DNA from: Fomitopsis serialis
Taxonomy: Eukaryota > Basidiomycota > Agaricomycetes > Polyporales > Fomitopsidaceae
DNA: 26,040 nucleotides
Assembly (NCBI RefSeq): GCF_022376445.1
Contig: NW_025955466.1
Span: 1 to 26,040 of the forward strand
Direction: 5' to 3'
Positions 1 through 11,118 of the stretch are shown here, piece after piece. The notes beneath the pieces were generated by a model. The model saw only the letters and a program-made list of their open reading frames with translations. It made no database searches and was not told where the DNA came from. The position numbers and the translations under genes are program-made. Each line of letters begins with the position of its first letter. Within the stretch, counting starts at the first letter, position 1.

Positions 1-565
1 GTTGTACTTAGCTTCAGGCTGCTCTGACAGGCCGATCCGTCGCCTGATGACCACTGCATCAAGTGGTGAGTTTTCGTCTACAAACTAGAAACTTATGCTG
101 TCAGTTTATTACGTGCACTAAAGCTGACCATGTTACCGACCTCCCCTAGATCTTCAGGCTTGATTCACAACGCACGATGCCTCAGCCACCAGCGCATCAT
201 GATCTACAGCCGGCGGGATGTGTATGTAATCGTTGTAATCGCGCGGCGTCGCCGCGCGATCTGAGACCTATAACGGGCATGCGCGTAAGCGCTCGACAGT
301 GCGCGGCCAAGGTGCGACCATGAATTGTGGAGGGGCTCGGACAATTGCGCGAACACTGAGCAGGGGGCTCCGACGGTCTGTGAGTCTTCGAGAAGTCCTT
401 ATTCTAGACTCTCGTTATCTATTTGCACACAGGATAGCGCTGCATGCGGCCGCCGATATCAAGCAGCGTCTCGGGCTATGTATTGGACCCCTGCATGCGC
501 AGGTCGTCACTTGACTTACTCGGTGACACCACGCTTCCCTTACCTCACCCTCCCAGAACATCGAC
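1..565. other. 5' flank of gene 1, no gene assigned
   Basis: No convincing coding exon is seen here. A GT donor-like site at about 66 could end an exon of an upstream gene, but nothing supports its frame. The stretch includes a perfect interrupted palindrome at 238-260 (listed separately). It probably includes the promoter and 5' leader of the gene starting at 566. Confidence 0.4.
238..260. repeat. perfect 11-bp-arm palindrome
   Basis: Arms ATCGCGCGGCG (238-248) and CGCCGCGCGAT (250-260) are exact reverse complements around a single T. It lies about 300 bp upstream of the gene 1 start. It could be a protein-binding site, a cruciform or a transposon footprint; the sequence does not decide. 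Confidence 0.8.
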
Positions 566-2818
566 ATGCCTCTCTCCTCGCCTACTGCATCCCCCTCCTC
601 CGACTGCGAGGACCTTGCTGTGTCCGGCACGGGCACCCATCATTTGCCGCAGAGTCCGGCGAGCTCTGATTTCTCGGGCAACGATAATAGCTTCGATACG
701 GGTGAGTTTGCCTTCGCTGATAATGCGGAAGTTGGCTTACATTCTTTCCATATTACCAGCACGCCTCTCCACCAGCTCTCAGCCCACCAGTGTTGAAGAC
801 GAGGACGAGCACGAGCACGACAGCGAAGCGAAGGACAAGCGCTATCAAGAGCTTGTCGCCCACTGGCCGTTTGCCCCGCGGATTTTTGGCGACTTGGTCA
901 AGCAACCGGACTTTCCAGTCCTCCCTGGCGCCCTTGTCAAGGTAACAACTTCCGTTGTCTTTCGTTCACACTACTTAATTTCGAGCACAGGTACCCGACA
1001 TTTCGAAGGAAGAGTGGGAGAGCTTGAAGGCGCAGATAGTGAAGAAGCACGATATACTGCAATACTTTTGGTGAGTTGCGTAATCTCTACAAGTGTCAGT
1101 GTAGTCGCTAATACATCTTACATGGCACCTACCAGGTTCCGTTACGACAGCAACATGCGTTCCCTGATAGGGGGGGCCGCCTCATATATCCACCAACTTT
1201 TCATTCAGGGAATGAAGAACTTCGTTACCAAACATGTGGTACAACCGATGGACAAGGACTACTCCCTGCCTGGCTCCATCATACTGGACGACGGTGCAAT
1301 GTTGTTAGTGCGGCGGGATCACATTGAAATCCCCGACTACGTGCACGCCCGCCTATTTCAGGTCGAAGGACCACATTTCAAAGTAAGCTTAGACGTCTAC
1401 GGAGTTGTGGTAGAGGTTGCCGGTCGCCAGACGTATGAAGACGCGCTCATCAGGGTACGTAATTCAGGTTGTATTAGGTGTGAATCGGCTCATCCTGGTA
1501 CAGACGGCGCAAGCGATGGTGGTGGAGGGTGACGACGACGTATCGAACATCGCATTCATGGCACCCAGGCCACTGGCGGTTGGAGAGGAGGGACCCTCAG
1601 ACACGCCTGTGGAGGGTGCCAGGACGCCGATTGGTGGAGACGAGATGCATCAACGATTCAATCCGAAGGTCTTCAAGGCGGAGGGGGACCCGACGAGGGA
1701 ACCCATGTTCCTCTTCAGGCCGGAGCTCGCCACGTATGAAGACAATTTCGACCCTGACTACGACCCGGATGTGCTCACCTCCCTGCCACCGCTGACCCGG
1801 TCAGCGCAGTCTTCGCCCAAATTCAACATTGAACAACCCGACCTTCCGAGACCGACTGAGCGCGATTCCCTGCCCATCTTCGACAACCCAGGCCAGACCG
1901 TGTCTGACGTTACGTTCATCGTCGTGTCGATCGAGGAGGGCAAGCAGGTGGCACCCGAGGGCGTCGACATCAATGTCACGCACTGGGTCGAGCTACCATG
2001 TCCTCCGGACTGCATCTCTGGAGGCTGGGCGACGCGAGGGAGGGTCTACGTAGGTCCCCTCCAAGTTTTCGTATGGGCATTCCAAGGTGCCAAGGACCAC
2101 GAGGAACTATGTGCACTTTACCATGCAAAGTTAGACGCTTGGCTGAAGTCTGGGCGCTGCATCGTACGTATATCATATTTTATTGTACCAACCTAACTGA
2201 CGCTACTAACTACAGCGGGTACAAAAGGTATACCAGCCAGGCGAGGAGCAAGACCTGCACGACGAGTTCCAGAAGCATTGGCAACGCTGCTTGCTTACCG
2301 TGCGCAAACACCTCGTGAATCAAACCGTGGCGTGTACCGTGGCGAGCCTCCCGACTCTAGACAGCCAGCGGTACGCCGAGAAAATCAAGGCCAACCCCCC
2401 AAATGTGAGGGAGCCTGAGATTCCGACGCCGTCGGAGATGCTCTTTCCGATCGCGGAGAGCGCTGCATGGCGCACCGCCACGCAGCGGTTCAGCAAGGTG
2501 AACCACAAGCCGACCAAGTACGGCATGGACGGCCTGGGCAACAACGGGAACAATAACACCTTCGACGACCTGGGCGACTTTTCGGGCGCGATCGCGTTGG
2601 GGGAAAACGTCAAAAGTAACCTCTGTACCGACAACGTGAAAGCCCTAGAGCAGATCGCCAAGCAGCGGAAGCTGGAGGTGACCCGGGGCAAGATCGTCGA
2701 GGCTCCTATGGAGCCATCCATCGCTGAGGAGACGACAACCGGCACGGCGACCTCCAGTGGCTCCGAGTACGTACCGGGGTCCACTGCCACCGATGCTATG
2801 TCGTATGGCAGTGACTAA
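566..2818 (+). CDS. unrecognised 659-aa protein (gene 1), six exons
   Basis: Exons 566-701, 760-941, 991-1070, 1136-1454, 1504-2163 and 2216-2818 join in frame (1980 nt) with GT/AG introns of 49-65 nt, each close to the norm for mushrooms. I chose the ATG at 566 because it opens exon 1 and no in-frame ATG precedes it nearby. The N-terminus (about residues 1-65) is Ser/Pro- then Glu/Asp/His-rich and likely disordered. Residues about 75-240 look like a folded domain (HWPFAPRIFGDLV, WFRYDSNMRSLIGG, VRRDHIEIPDYVHARLFQV). The C-terminus is Asn-, Thr- and Ser-rich. No catalytic motif, signal peptide or membrane segment is evident. It is co-directional with the dioxygenase and DUF6532-like genes, so it may be a third member of one cassette; that is inference. 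Exon structure is well supported, function unknown. Confidence 0.8.
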
Positions 2819-3073
2819 CTTCAACGCTATCCTCTCACATACACCGTTTTGTCTCTTACATCATGTCTACCGTCTAGCGTCCGCCGTCTCCGTCGTAACC
2901 TTCACCACCATCGTGTATTGTATCGCATCCCTGCGCGAGTTCGTCGACTGCACTTGTCACTCGCAGGGAGTTGTTCTTCGTGGGGAGTTGTTCTAGTCAC
3001 GTTCTATCCACCCTCGTCTCGTCTACGTCGCGTCATTGTCCTCGCTATTGCCGCTTTCATAATTATGCATGTA

Positions 3074-3079
3074 AATAAA
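3074..3079 (+). promoter_or_regulatory. possible poly(A) signal of gene 1
   Basis: AATAAA in an A/T-rich context 256 bp after the gene 1 stop codon. Fungal polyadenylation signals are loose, so this is only suggestive. Confidence 0.35.
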
Positions 3080-3117
3080 GCTTCAAAAATCTGATGAATC
3101 GTTTGTGTCACCCATTA

Positions 3118-3146
3118 CACAGGGGCGCGAGAACTAGCGCCCTGTG
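3118..3146. repeat. GC-rich inverted repeat between genes 1 and 2
   Basis: Left arm CACAGGGGCGC (3118-3128) pairs with right arm GCGCCCTGTG (3137-3146) with one bulged G and an 8-nt loop. It lies just after the possible poly(A) signal and 94 bp before the gene 2 ATG. Confidence 0.7.
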
Positions 3147-3239
3147 ATCTACTGGTCAACGCCGACAGCACGCTGTGTGAACCATCACAACTGCAGACAG
3201 CCTGAGTCTACACCGGCTACTGTAAGTCACCGTGTTGAG

Positions 3240-6200
3240 ATGGCACTAATCACTCCGGAGGAAGAGCTGGACCTAGTCGAGCTACTGTCCCGAACTCAGG
3301 GAGGTCTCAGCCCCGCCCTGACGCGCTTGCTGGAAAGGCTTCAGGCCCCTCAAGCACATCAAGACACAGAGTCTCATGGACAGCAGGAGACTCTGTCAGC
3401 ACTCCTAGACAATGCCGGATTGAGTACGTATTATTTCACGCCTACTCATTTTTAATACATTCTTCACATTATCGTTGGCAGGTACGACACCGAGAACGTC
3501 TGATGACTTGCCGCCTTACACGTCCAATGTTGGTGAGACACACACCTCACCTATCAGCCAATATCAGGAGGGGATTCCGTCTGAACAAGGTACGTGTATG
3601 GTGACTACGCATCATCTGTCCTTGTTTTCCATTGATTTCGTTGACATGTTGCCTACAGATCTGCCTTCAAGTTGTAACCCTCAGCAGAGTGGGCCGCAGA
3701 GGCAGCCCAGGTCCTGCCGTATGAATGCTCGCAAGGAGGCTCAACCGTATCCGCAAAGACACAGAGGCGGAGAGGGCGACCGTGCAGTCCACCGACGATA
3801 CGCCCTGTGTCCGGTACCGTCCCGTCCTCCGCCGCCACCACCCTGTCAACCGCCTTGTGCTCGAGGCGGTGTACCCTTCGTCGAACCGACCTGTATCACC
3901 AATGCCGACAGTACCGCCCCGGAGACTGGAGCAGACGCGGAACATTCAGCAGAGTGGGACATTCTACAGGAACCAGCGCTGGCAAAAGGAGCGGCTGTCA
4001 GGCGTTTTGTCACATTGCTGACGACCAACCTCGCCGACAAGCATGTCCTAGACGTGGCCAAAGCCATTAAGGCGAGCAGCGTCCAGATGCAGGGGTCGCC
4101 CCTACAGGACAACGAGCCGCTCCGTGTCCTCGCGTCTAGATGCTCGACCAGCTTGAAGCTCAATGCGGTCGCGAGCTTCTGGGTCATGGTCAATCTCATG
4201 CGACTCAGTTTCAGGATATCGGCGTAAGTTCTCACTTTGTAATCATTTCGACTCTGATCTCATTGGTTCCAGCATGATCTTGGCAGCTAAGAAACACAAG
4301 CCCAAACTCAATGTTGCGACGATATGGCGCAACACATTTGAGGGCGTCGAGGAGCCACCGAAGTTGCGGACATTCCAAGACTGGAACACAATGGGGATCA
4401 AGTTCACAAGACTAGCTGGCGGCGGTGAGCGTTTCCATGCACTTAGAAACAACAGTGACTGACGGTGGGCTGATCGTACGCACAGGCTCTCTATATCTCC
4501 TTGTCCTAGTGGCAGCACAGAACCTCAGGATCCCAATAGGAACGTCAGATGGCCACGTCGCTGAAGACATAGGTAACCTCATGCGTTGGCCGAATGGTAA
4601 GCATTTGCATGCCCTGCTTGATATGCTGTACTGACTATCTGTAGACACACCGGAGGGCCGCAAGGTCGTACAGGTTCTCATTCCGGCACTCGCGCTGCTG
4701 CGCAACAACCTCACGCTCCGTCTATCGGACATCGTACCTGTGAAGCGCAACAGTATTCTCGGTGACGATGACTGCAGCAATATTGGCGCGTCCGACAAGC
4801 TGTTTGATGGGCTTAAAAAGAAGTGAGTGTTTGCTGAATGCCTAGGAAGTGCTCGTGTTGAATGGCACATACCTCTAGCTCCTTCTGTCTAGTACCTCGC
4901 TGCACGGAGACATGGAGGGCCTATTACGACGTTCCAGATAGGCTCTTGAAGGGAGCATCCACCCAAGGCTGCAACCCTGACGGAACAGACGATCTGGCTG
5001 GGTTATCACCTCTAACCCAGCCAGATTCCACGTCTTCCAGTCCAGATATCTCGCCCATGGTTCTCTTCTCCGAGCTCCGGGAAGAGACCATGCACCATTC
5101 ATCCATCTCTGTCCCGGCATACGCATACAACCAGCATCTAATCCATACGACGTACAACACTCAACACCCGGACAACACCAGGTATCCGTTGTCACGAGGC
5201 TGCAATGAAGACAGCTTTGCGTGGACAGAACGGGCCCGAGTCAAAGCCGGCAAAGCGGACGCGCCTGCAAGCCTGGAAGAGTTCCGAAATTTGGTACGCT
5301 GGTTGTGCCTGACATTACAAACTTGTGCTGACTCATATTCACCCAGCTCAGCAAGCTCTATGTCGACGGGAAGAAACGCAACGACGAGGCGTACATCAGG
5401 GTGCCTTTAGAATGTGTTCAGTGAGTATAGTACATCCTGTTCCCTGATACCGTTGATTAATGAGCCACGCTCGCCCACGTACTCCTCAGAGATGTCTTGA
5501 CCATTCGAGACGCAGACGACAATCTCATGGTGTGCATCTGCACATCCATGCCTGCGTCTCTCAAGGTTGACCTCACCTCACAACTTGTCGCCTGCTTCCC
5601 TATCAATCCCTTCAAGACTCTTGATACCGCCACACTCAGTCACGGTCAGCCTATTGAATTCGCTGTGCTGTATTTCACATGGTACAACAGACACTGCACC
5701 AAGGTACACATCACTGATTGCTCAATTCATTTCAGACAACTGACACTTCTTTGGAGGGTCACGATGCGCCTGTCGATGTACCGCCTCGAATGCTCAGTCG
5801 AGCGAACTGTTCTAGAACTAACTACGCTCAAATGCTACCGTACCCATCGAAGGACATCGAGGAGCACAGGCCAATATACGACGCTCTGAAGACGATTCTG
5901 AACAACACATTCTGCTGGATCGAAGAGACTGTGAGTTTTTTAATTTTTTTTTTCCGATTTGTAGTGAACGCCTCACTTCCTCGTACTCTTCACGCAGATC
6001 CGGAGATGATTACCCGAAGAATATTCATACTTAGAGGCTACAGCTAGCATCCTGCCGGATCACCATACCTCCCCTGTCCACCCGTTCCTCGGTCTCGTCA
6101 TCAATGTGAACGTCGCCACCCAAGCGCACCGAGACAGCAACGACGACTCAATATGCCTCGTACTTCCCATAGGCGACTTCGAAGGTGGCGAACTCTGCTT

Positions 6201-6390
6201 GCACGAAGCCGGCCTCGTCGTACCGCTTCAACATGCTCACCTATGCATTTTCCCCTCGTATCGCTTTACTCATTACAATCTACACTACCGCGGCCAACGC
6301 GCATCTGTCGTACTACACTCGGACCGTGAAATGGCCAAGTGGAAGGAAGGGGACTTTAACGGCTGGGCTGATCATACTAATTTTTTCTAA
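3240..6390 (+). pseudogene. 2OG-Fe(II) dioxygenase, possible TET/JBP type, with in-frame TGA (gene 2)
   Basis: Eleven exons join in frame: 3240-3423, 3482-3589, 3659-4223, 4273-4424, 4486-4596, 4645-4822, 4879-5293, 5347-5420, 5490-5703, 5736-5930, 5998-6390. The last exon encodes a double-stranded beta-helix dioxygenase core: iron ligands HRD at 6127-6135 (residues 776-778), second His in FTHYNLHY (6271-6273, residue 824), and the 2OG-binding Arg in GQRASVVLH (6298-6300, residue 833). Spacing and the GGEL/HYN/GxR pattern fit the basidiomycete expansions compared with TET/JBP DNA-base hydroxylases; a generic 2OG oxygenase is the alternative. Residues 1-730 are not recognised, and exon 3 is low complexity with uncertain frame. 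Exon 11 read in the phase set by exon 10 meets one TGA (6007-6009) and is otherwise open to the stop, so the gene is either disabled by one nonsense change or read in a way not visible here. The exon 9/10 intron is only 32 nt. Confidence 0.7.
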
Positions 6391-6622
6391 TACAGTATCT
6401 ACGGTTCACTGTACTCTCACTTCTGTAATTACTTACTGCATTAATGCCGTGCACACGTCCTGGACTTATTCATGCCATCTGGACATGAGAGCCTTGGGGC
6501 GCACGCTCGCGGGAACTTCGGAGCGCCGACGGGGGACAGCACGCAGAGTTCGCTCGAGGTTCGTTTACACTCGCTCTGTCTCGCTTCCATCATCCTTCCT
6601 CCGCTTTTGCCAGTGTCCCATC
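6391..6622. promoter_or_regulatory. gene 2 / gene 3 spacer
   Basis: 232 bp separate the dioxygenase stop from the gene 3 ATG. The second half is pyrimidine-rich just before the ATG, as often seen in fungal promoters and leaders. No clear TATA box. Confidence 0.3.
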
Positions 6623-9493
6623 ATGTCTAGCCCGCGTGCCACTCGATCCAGCGCCAGGAAACAGGAAGACACGGACAATGGGCCCACAACCAGGGCCGCA
6701 AAGTCTAGAGATCGGAAGACAGTCAAGGCGAGCAAGCCGGGCGCGGCGAGTAAGAAATCAACCTTGGCAACAAGCAAGAAATCCACGACAACAAGCAAGA
6801 AGTCCACAGGGGCAGGCGAAGGCGACGGCGGTGAAGAGTGGTCACCCACGCAGCAGAAGCAGCTGGATGAGCTGCTGAAACGCAAGGCTGCGTTGCAGAG
6901 GGAGCAGGACGATGAGCGGCGGGAAGGTACGTGAACCGTCAGTGCGAGACCCTGGGCGAGAGCTTACATCCCGAGCTTGACACCAGACACGCGCAAGCGT
7001 GCGGCCGCTTTGGCCATCGAAGAGCAAGCTTCAGACGAGGAGGAAGATCTGCAGCCCTCGCGCAAGAAGGCTAAGAAGGTGCCGGAACCGGCTTCGGGGT
7101 CAGACGACGATCACGATGGTGAAAGCGGAAGCAAAGGCGAGGGAGCCGGTCAGGGCGACGAGCAGGAGCAGGAGCGCGATGGTGACATCGCAATGGAGCA
7201 GGTTGCGCCTGCTCCGTCTCGTCGTGAGTGAAGTAAATTATGCGCGCGCATACTCTGACCTGCGCATCCTCAAAGCTAAACCAAGGCCAGCCTACAAGGG
7301 TGTGAGGACGCTAACCGAGGGAGAGCAGGCCATCACACAGAAACTCGGTACGTTACTCACAGTCTGTCCCATCATCACTCCCTGACGAGTTGATCGGATT
7401 GCAGACGTAGTGCAGACGGCCAACAGAAATAGAAAGAAGTCGGAGACGACGGACAGCGAGCGCAGTGACAATGGAGGTGATGAGAGAGTGTCGCGGAAGA
7501 AAGCAGCTCCAGGGAAGAACACAGGCTCAGTCGCTGTGACTCGGACCAACAAGGTATGCGTATGATCATTTCACATTAACTTGTACTCACTCACTGCTCT
7601 TGAACTCTCAGACAGCTTCCTCGAAGGGCAAGGCGCGAGCTGCAAGACAGGATTCGTCTGACGATGGTGACCGATCGGATGCCACACAGTCAAACGGCTC
7701 GGAGGCTGAGAGCGATGACGGAGAAAGGTTGAGCAAGGACGAGGACGATGTCATAGTACGTTCAATGTTTCATTGACACATGCTACCCAACTGACCATAC
7801 GGAACACAACACCGCCGGACGAAATAGGAGATGCCGCAGACGAACACGAAGAAGGCGCGTACCTCGCAGCGGACCAATTCAAATCCGCGTGTCCGCGTGA
7901 AAGCCAGCGACCTGCCCGTCGACATGAAGCCGCTGGTCAACATGGCGCAATACTGCCTGCGCAATATACTGGCTCTCAGGACCGCGTGGACGTCGGACAC
8001 GACGATCACGAGCTCTCGCCTTGTGTCGAACGACGTGCTCGTCACTGATGCCCTCAAGGATGCGCGCGACTCCGTCGACAAGGATGGCAAGAAGATGGTG
8101 ACGGTGCGTGCCGCGTATAGGAAGTTGAGGAATGGGCGGGAAGAGGAGGGCAACACCCAGCGCAAGAATGTCAGGGATGTGGTAAGTACTGTAGTGGATT
8201 CCCTGATCGTAGTTGACGCTGTGCAGGTCTGGACGATCGCGTCGCAGCTTCGCAACGAGGTGAAGAGAAAGGCGAAGGTTATTGTCGAGCACGCATACGG
8301 CTTGAATGTCGTGCAGGGTCACAAGCGGACTCAACTTGCGAACTGGCTGCTGACGACGCACGTCATGAAGGTGAGGGGTGGCAAGCGAAGCATCCCTAAC
8401 TTTGTGTTTGGGGAGATGCAGGTCATTTGGGACAACAAGAATACCATCAGCAAGGTCCGTATATCATTGCTCAGCGACGTTTACATTTCTTTATTGCACG
8501 ATGCACGTCTCACGTCTCACATCAGAAATCACACGTCAAGGCCGAGGTACCATTCCGACACCCTGCAATCGCCGAGATCATCGCACAGCAGTGGTTCGTG
8601 GGCCATGCCAAGGCGACCACCCCGACGGAGGAGTTCAGTGAGGTCCCGGACAACTTAATCGCATTGGTGTGCAACTCCGTAAGTGTTTTCGTCGTTATGA
8701 TATGTAATATTCAATCTTGTTTTCCAGATTGAGCTTGGCTTGAGGGAAGTCGCTGCGAACGCAGCGGTGTCATTCTCGAACAAGCTGTTCGCACCCAAGT
8801 GAGTTGACCGGCGTGTTTTATTGCGTGACCTACTGACCATCCTACAGATGGGACGACCTCATGTCGATCCTCGAGGCGATGGAACAGAACGCGCCGGACT
8901 ATTACGCAGCGACCAAGAGGCTGCTGTGGGAGGGCATCAAGTAAGTTGTATTGCTTCAAGTTGGTGGCGGGTAGCTGCTAATATTTGTTGTTCCAGGGGA
9001 AGAGCAGAGAGCGGTGTCGGTACCGACACGGTGGACAGCGAGGACGACGACGATACGTTCGTCAACTGGTCGAAGCTTCAGACCGTTGCACTTGAAGATG
9101 ACCGCGCGGATCAAGACGATGCTGGGCCGTCCGGTAGCGGTGCCAAGACGAAACCTGCGGTGCAACCGAAGCCTTCGTCTGGTGGCACATTGAAGAAGAC
9201 GGCTGGGCGCGCTAAGCCATCCTCTACGTCAGCAGCTCCTGCGACGAGAAGTGCGCCGAGCTCACCGTCTAGGCCGAAGACTGGTTCCTCAAAAGGCAAA
9301 GCTGTTGGCGCAGCCGCAGAGCCAGGTGAGTGAGAGCATATTGGCAAGGTCCAAATCGTCTGATGCATGCCACATAGAAGCAGATGCGGCTTCAGACGGC
9401 AATGCCATCGAGGAGCAGGCCGAGCATGACAGAGGCACACCAGCAGCTGAAGAGCACGACCAGTTGGACAACACTGAGGGAGGAGATGCCTGA
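6623..9493 (+). CDS. DUF6532-like protein with charged flanks (gene 3), 12 exons
   Basis: Exons 6623-6926, 6987-7223, 7276-7347, 7405-7553, 7612-7755, 7828-8181, 8227-8454, 8526-8678, 8728-8798, 8848-8940, 8997-9325 and 9378-9493 join to 2250 nt (749 aa). Residues 1-330 are Lys/Ser/Asp/Glu-rich with nuclear-localisation-like SRKKAKK and a Gln/Lys/Glu-rich helical stretch. Residues about 330-600 form the conserved part: LPVDMKPLVNMAQYCL, RNEVKRKAKVIVEHAYGL, PNFVFGEM, VPFRHPAIAEIIAQQWF, PDNLIALVCNSIELGLRE, KWDDLMSILEAMEQ. This order and the xPxxLIALVxxxIExxL block match my memory of DUF6532, an Agaricomycete family without known function. The tail is Ser/Pro/Lys-rich. The ATG sits in a good context (ATCATGTC). 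The - strand gene at 23367-25107 is a paralogue with the same intron positions. Probably nuclear and possibly linked to mobile elements; the biochemical role is unknown. Confidence 0.85.
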
Positions 9494-10067
9494 CGGGACA
9501 GCAGCTAGTATGTCACTTACGCTTTCCAATGTGAGTCTGATTCCTATGGTCAGATAGCAATCTACTATTAATGCTGATTTCACAGAACAACTGACTGCAA
9601 CATCAACGTCTCGAACTCGGAAGGTGTACAGTATGTACCGTTCACGTTAAGTTTCCATCCCAGGTTACGTACTCTTACGGTGTGATATTGTGGTACTACT
9701 ACGCTGTGTCTCCTCTGTTGTACTTTTGTGACCTCTGTTGTATGCTGTGTTGTACTTTGCAGTCCCTAGCTATTCGTTGCTGTACCAAACTAGACGTGTC
9801 AATATGATTTACCGCTCCTGAATCAAATCCTGAGGGATAGAAGTAATGCAACCTGAATGCCTTGTTTACAAGACAGTCATGACGAGGAGCTTGACTCCAA
9901 GTGGTAGTGGTACTATTGGCTCTACAAGGTAATGGGATACATTGGGCTGTAACGTGTACTTGGTATTAAGGAAGCGAAGCAATGTGCTGAACATAATAGT
10001 ACACATTTAATAACAAGTCATACAAGGAGCCACGCACCTTAGGCGACGGCACAAACTTACTGCCAAG
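9494..10067. other. 3' flank of gene 3, no gene
   Basis: No coding exon is supported. A T/G-rich stretch at about 9700-9760 repeats a CTCTGTTGTA-like unit. The right part leads into DNA that adjoins the CATCAGG motif at 10181-10194, so some of it may be inserted transposon sequence. I could not find a matching far end. Confidence 0.4.
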
Positions 10068-10118
10068 TTATACCAGGAACAACACGTCTTGGGCATCATG
10101 CTCAAGCAAAAATGGCAA

Positions 10119-10168
10119 GGGACTTGTCTTTGGAGCCAAATTCACTTGGGCGTCTTGGGCAAGTCCCA
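10119..10168. repeat. inverted repeat near the fragment A break
   Basis: GGGACTTG (10119-10126) and CAAGTCCC (10161-10168) are inverted, with further GCCCAAGACG-type repeats around them. Located within the sequence that follows the CATCAGG motif in fragment A, so it may be subterminal transposon sequence. Confidence 0.45.
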
Positions 10169-10180
10169 CAAGTAATATGC

Positions 10181-10194
10181 TTTTTTCCTGATGC
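10181..10194 (-). mobile_element. CATCAGG-type terminus at the break in fragment A
   Basis: Read on the - strand: GCATCAGGAAAAAA. Homology between fragments A and B ends at this base. The putative element extends toward lower coordinates; its other end was not found. Confidence 0.5.
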
Positions 10195-10779
10195 AGCACG
10201 TTCCCAGTCACCTCAGAAATGAGGGGCAGGGACATGGGCAAGCATTCGTCCTATAGTGCGTCCCATAGCACTACCAGTTAGATAAGCGTAGAGAATGCAG
10301 AAATATCGAATGTACCTCAGTGAACACCAGCACCTCCACCACCCTCAATTCCTTCTCCTTCCCCTCATTGTCAGCCTTCAACAACTCCGGTATCATCAGC
10401 GGGTGGTAGAAGTCCTTGATGGCCCCCGGGAAGAGCCAGCCCTCCAGCATTGGAGGGTCCTCGAGTTCTGTCAACACGTCCAGCAGGGCCTCCCACTGTT
10501 GCATTGCCGGCTGAAGCCAGTACGACACCAGCGTTGGGCACTGTGACGACGGGAATATTGGACACTTGACAGGAATATTAGTGTAACCTGAATACAGAAG
10601 ACGAGGATTATACGCACATAGTCAAAAAGAATGCCGAAGTGTTTGCCCTCCAGGCAGAGAACGGTGATGTGCTTGATCGTCTTGCGGTGGGGGCAGACGG
10701 GGCTGCGTGAGATAATGCTCGAGTTGGAAAGGACTATCTTGGAGGCGAAGAAGAAGACATGTTTGTCATAGGAAGCCAT

Positions 10780-11118
10780 GTCGAGTAGCGAGGTGAGAAC
10801 GGAGTTGAGAAAGAAGTTGCGTTTGAGTAGTCAAAGATAGTGTTTAGAGGTTGAAGAGCGTGGAATGATGGCCACAGAGCGTTCAAAATTAAAGTCCCAC
10901 GAATAGGCGCTCAGTCACAGGCGCCGCACCGAGCACACCGTACAGCGTGAAGTCGCAGGTAGCTACACAAAATGACGAGTAGAGTGAATAGAAATGGATA
11001 CATACTTTGGTAGTCACTCAGATATCACTGTCTGAAGGTTTCCCAAGTCACAGTAAGCTGAATAGATATTTGACGCAGAGTAGTACATGTTGTTCCAGGC
11101 TCAGTCTACATTGTACAA
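10780..11118. other. upstream of fragment A, no gene
   Basis: The 5' flank of fragment A on the - strand, up to the left end of the 3.9 kb element. Includes a short GCGCC-rich inverted stretch at about 10907-10925. No exon is supported. Confidence 0.35.

Larger units (their letters stand above)
2819..3239. other. gene 1 / gene 2 intergenic
   Basis: The 3' flank of gene 1 and 5' flank of gene 2. It holds a possible polyadenylation signal AATAAA at 3074-3079 and a hairpin at 3118-3146. Open frames across this stretch have no intron or codon support and were not called. Confidence 0.5.
10068..10779 (-). pseudogene. 3'-truncated gene fragment A, paralogue of fragment B
   Basis: On the - strand, exons 10779-10618, 10564-10316 and 10250-10068 join in frame (197 aa). 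Exon 1 gives MASYDKHVFFFASKIVLS..., exon 2 carries PPMLEGWLFPGAIKDFYHP and ELRVVEVLVFTE, and exon 3 begins DECLPMSLPLISEV. Exons 2 and 3 align with fragment B (15099-15955), with the same acceptor (AG|TGTCC) and the same donor position after exon 2. The match stops after about 18 codons of exon 3, exactly where the motif GCATCAGGAAAAA (10194-10182) begins. Downstream the frame stays open by chance for about 42 codons to a TAA at 10068-10070. The family is not recognised; length and style recall the variable C-terminal parts of basidiomycete F-box-like proteins, which is a guess. Most likely a broken copy. Confidence 0.6.

Noticed and set aside
1..66. Possible last coding exon of an upstream gene ending at a GTGAGT donor
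   Set aside because: Only about 65 nt are visible and no downstream acceptor in a supported frame was found.
1383..1413. 31-nt intron-like GTAAGC...TAG in gene 1 exon 4
   Set aside because: Removing it shifts the frame into a TGA; reading through gives a coherent protein.
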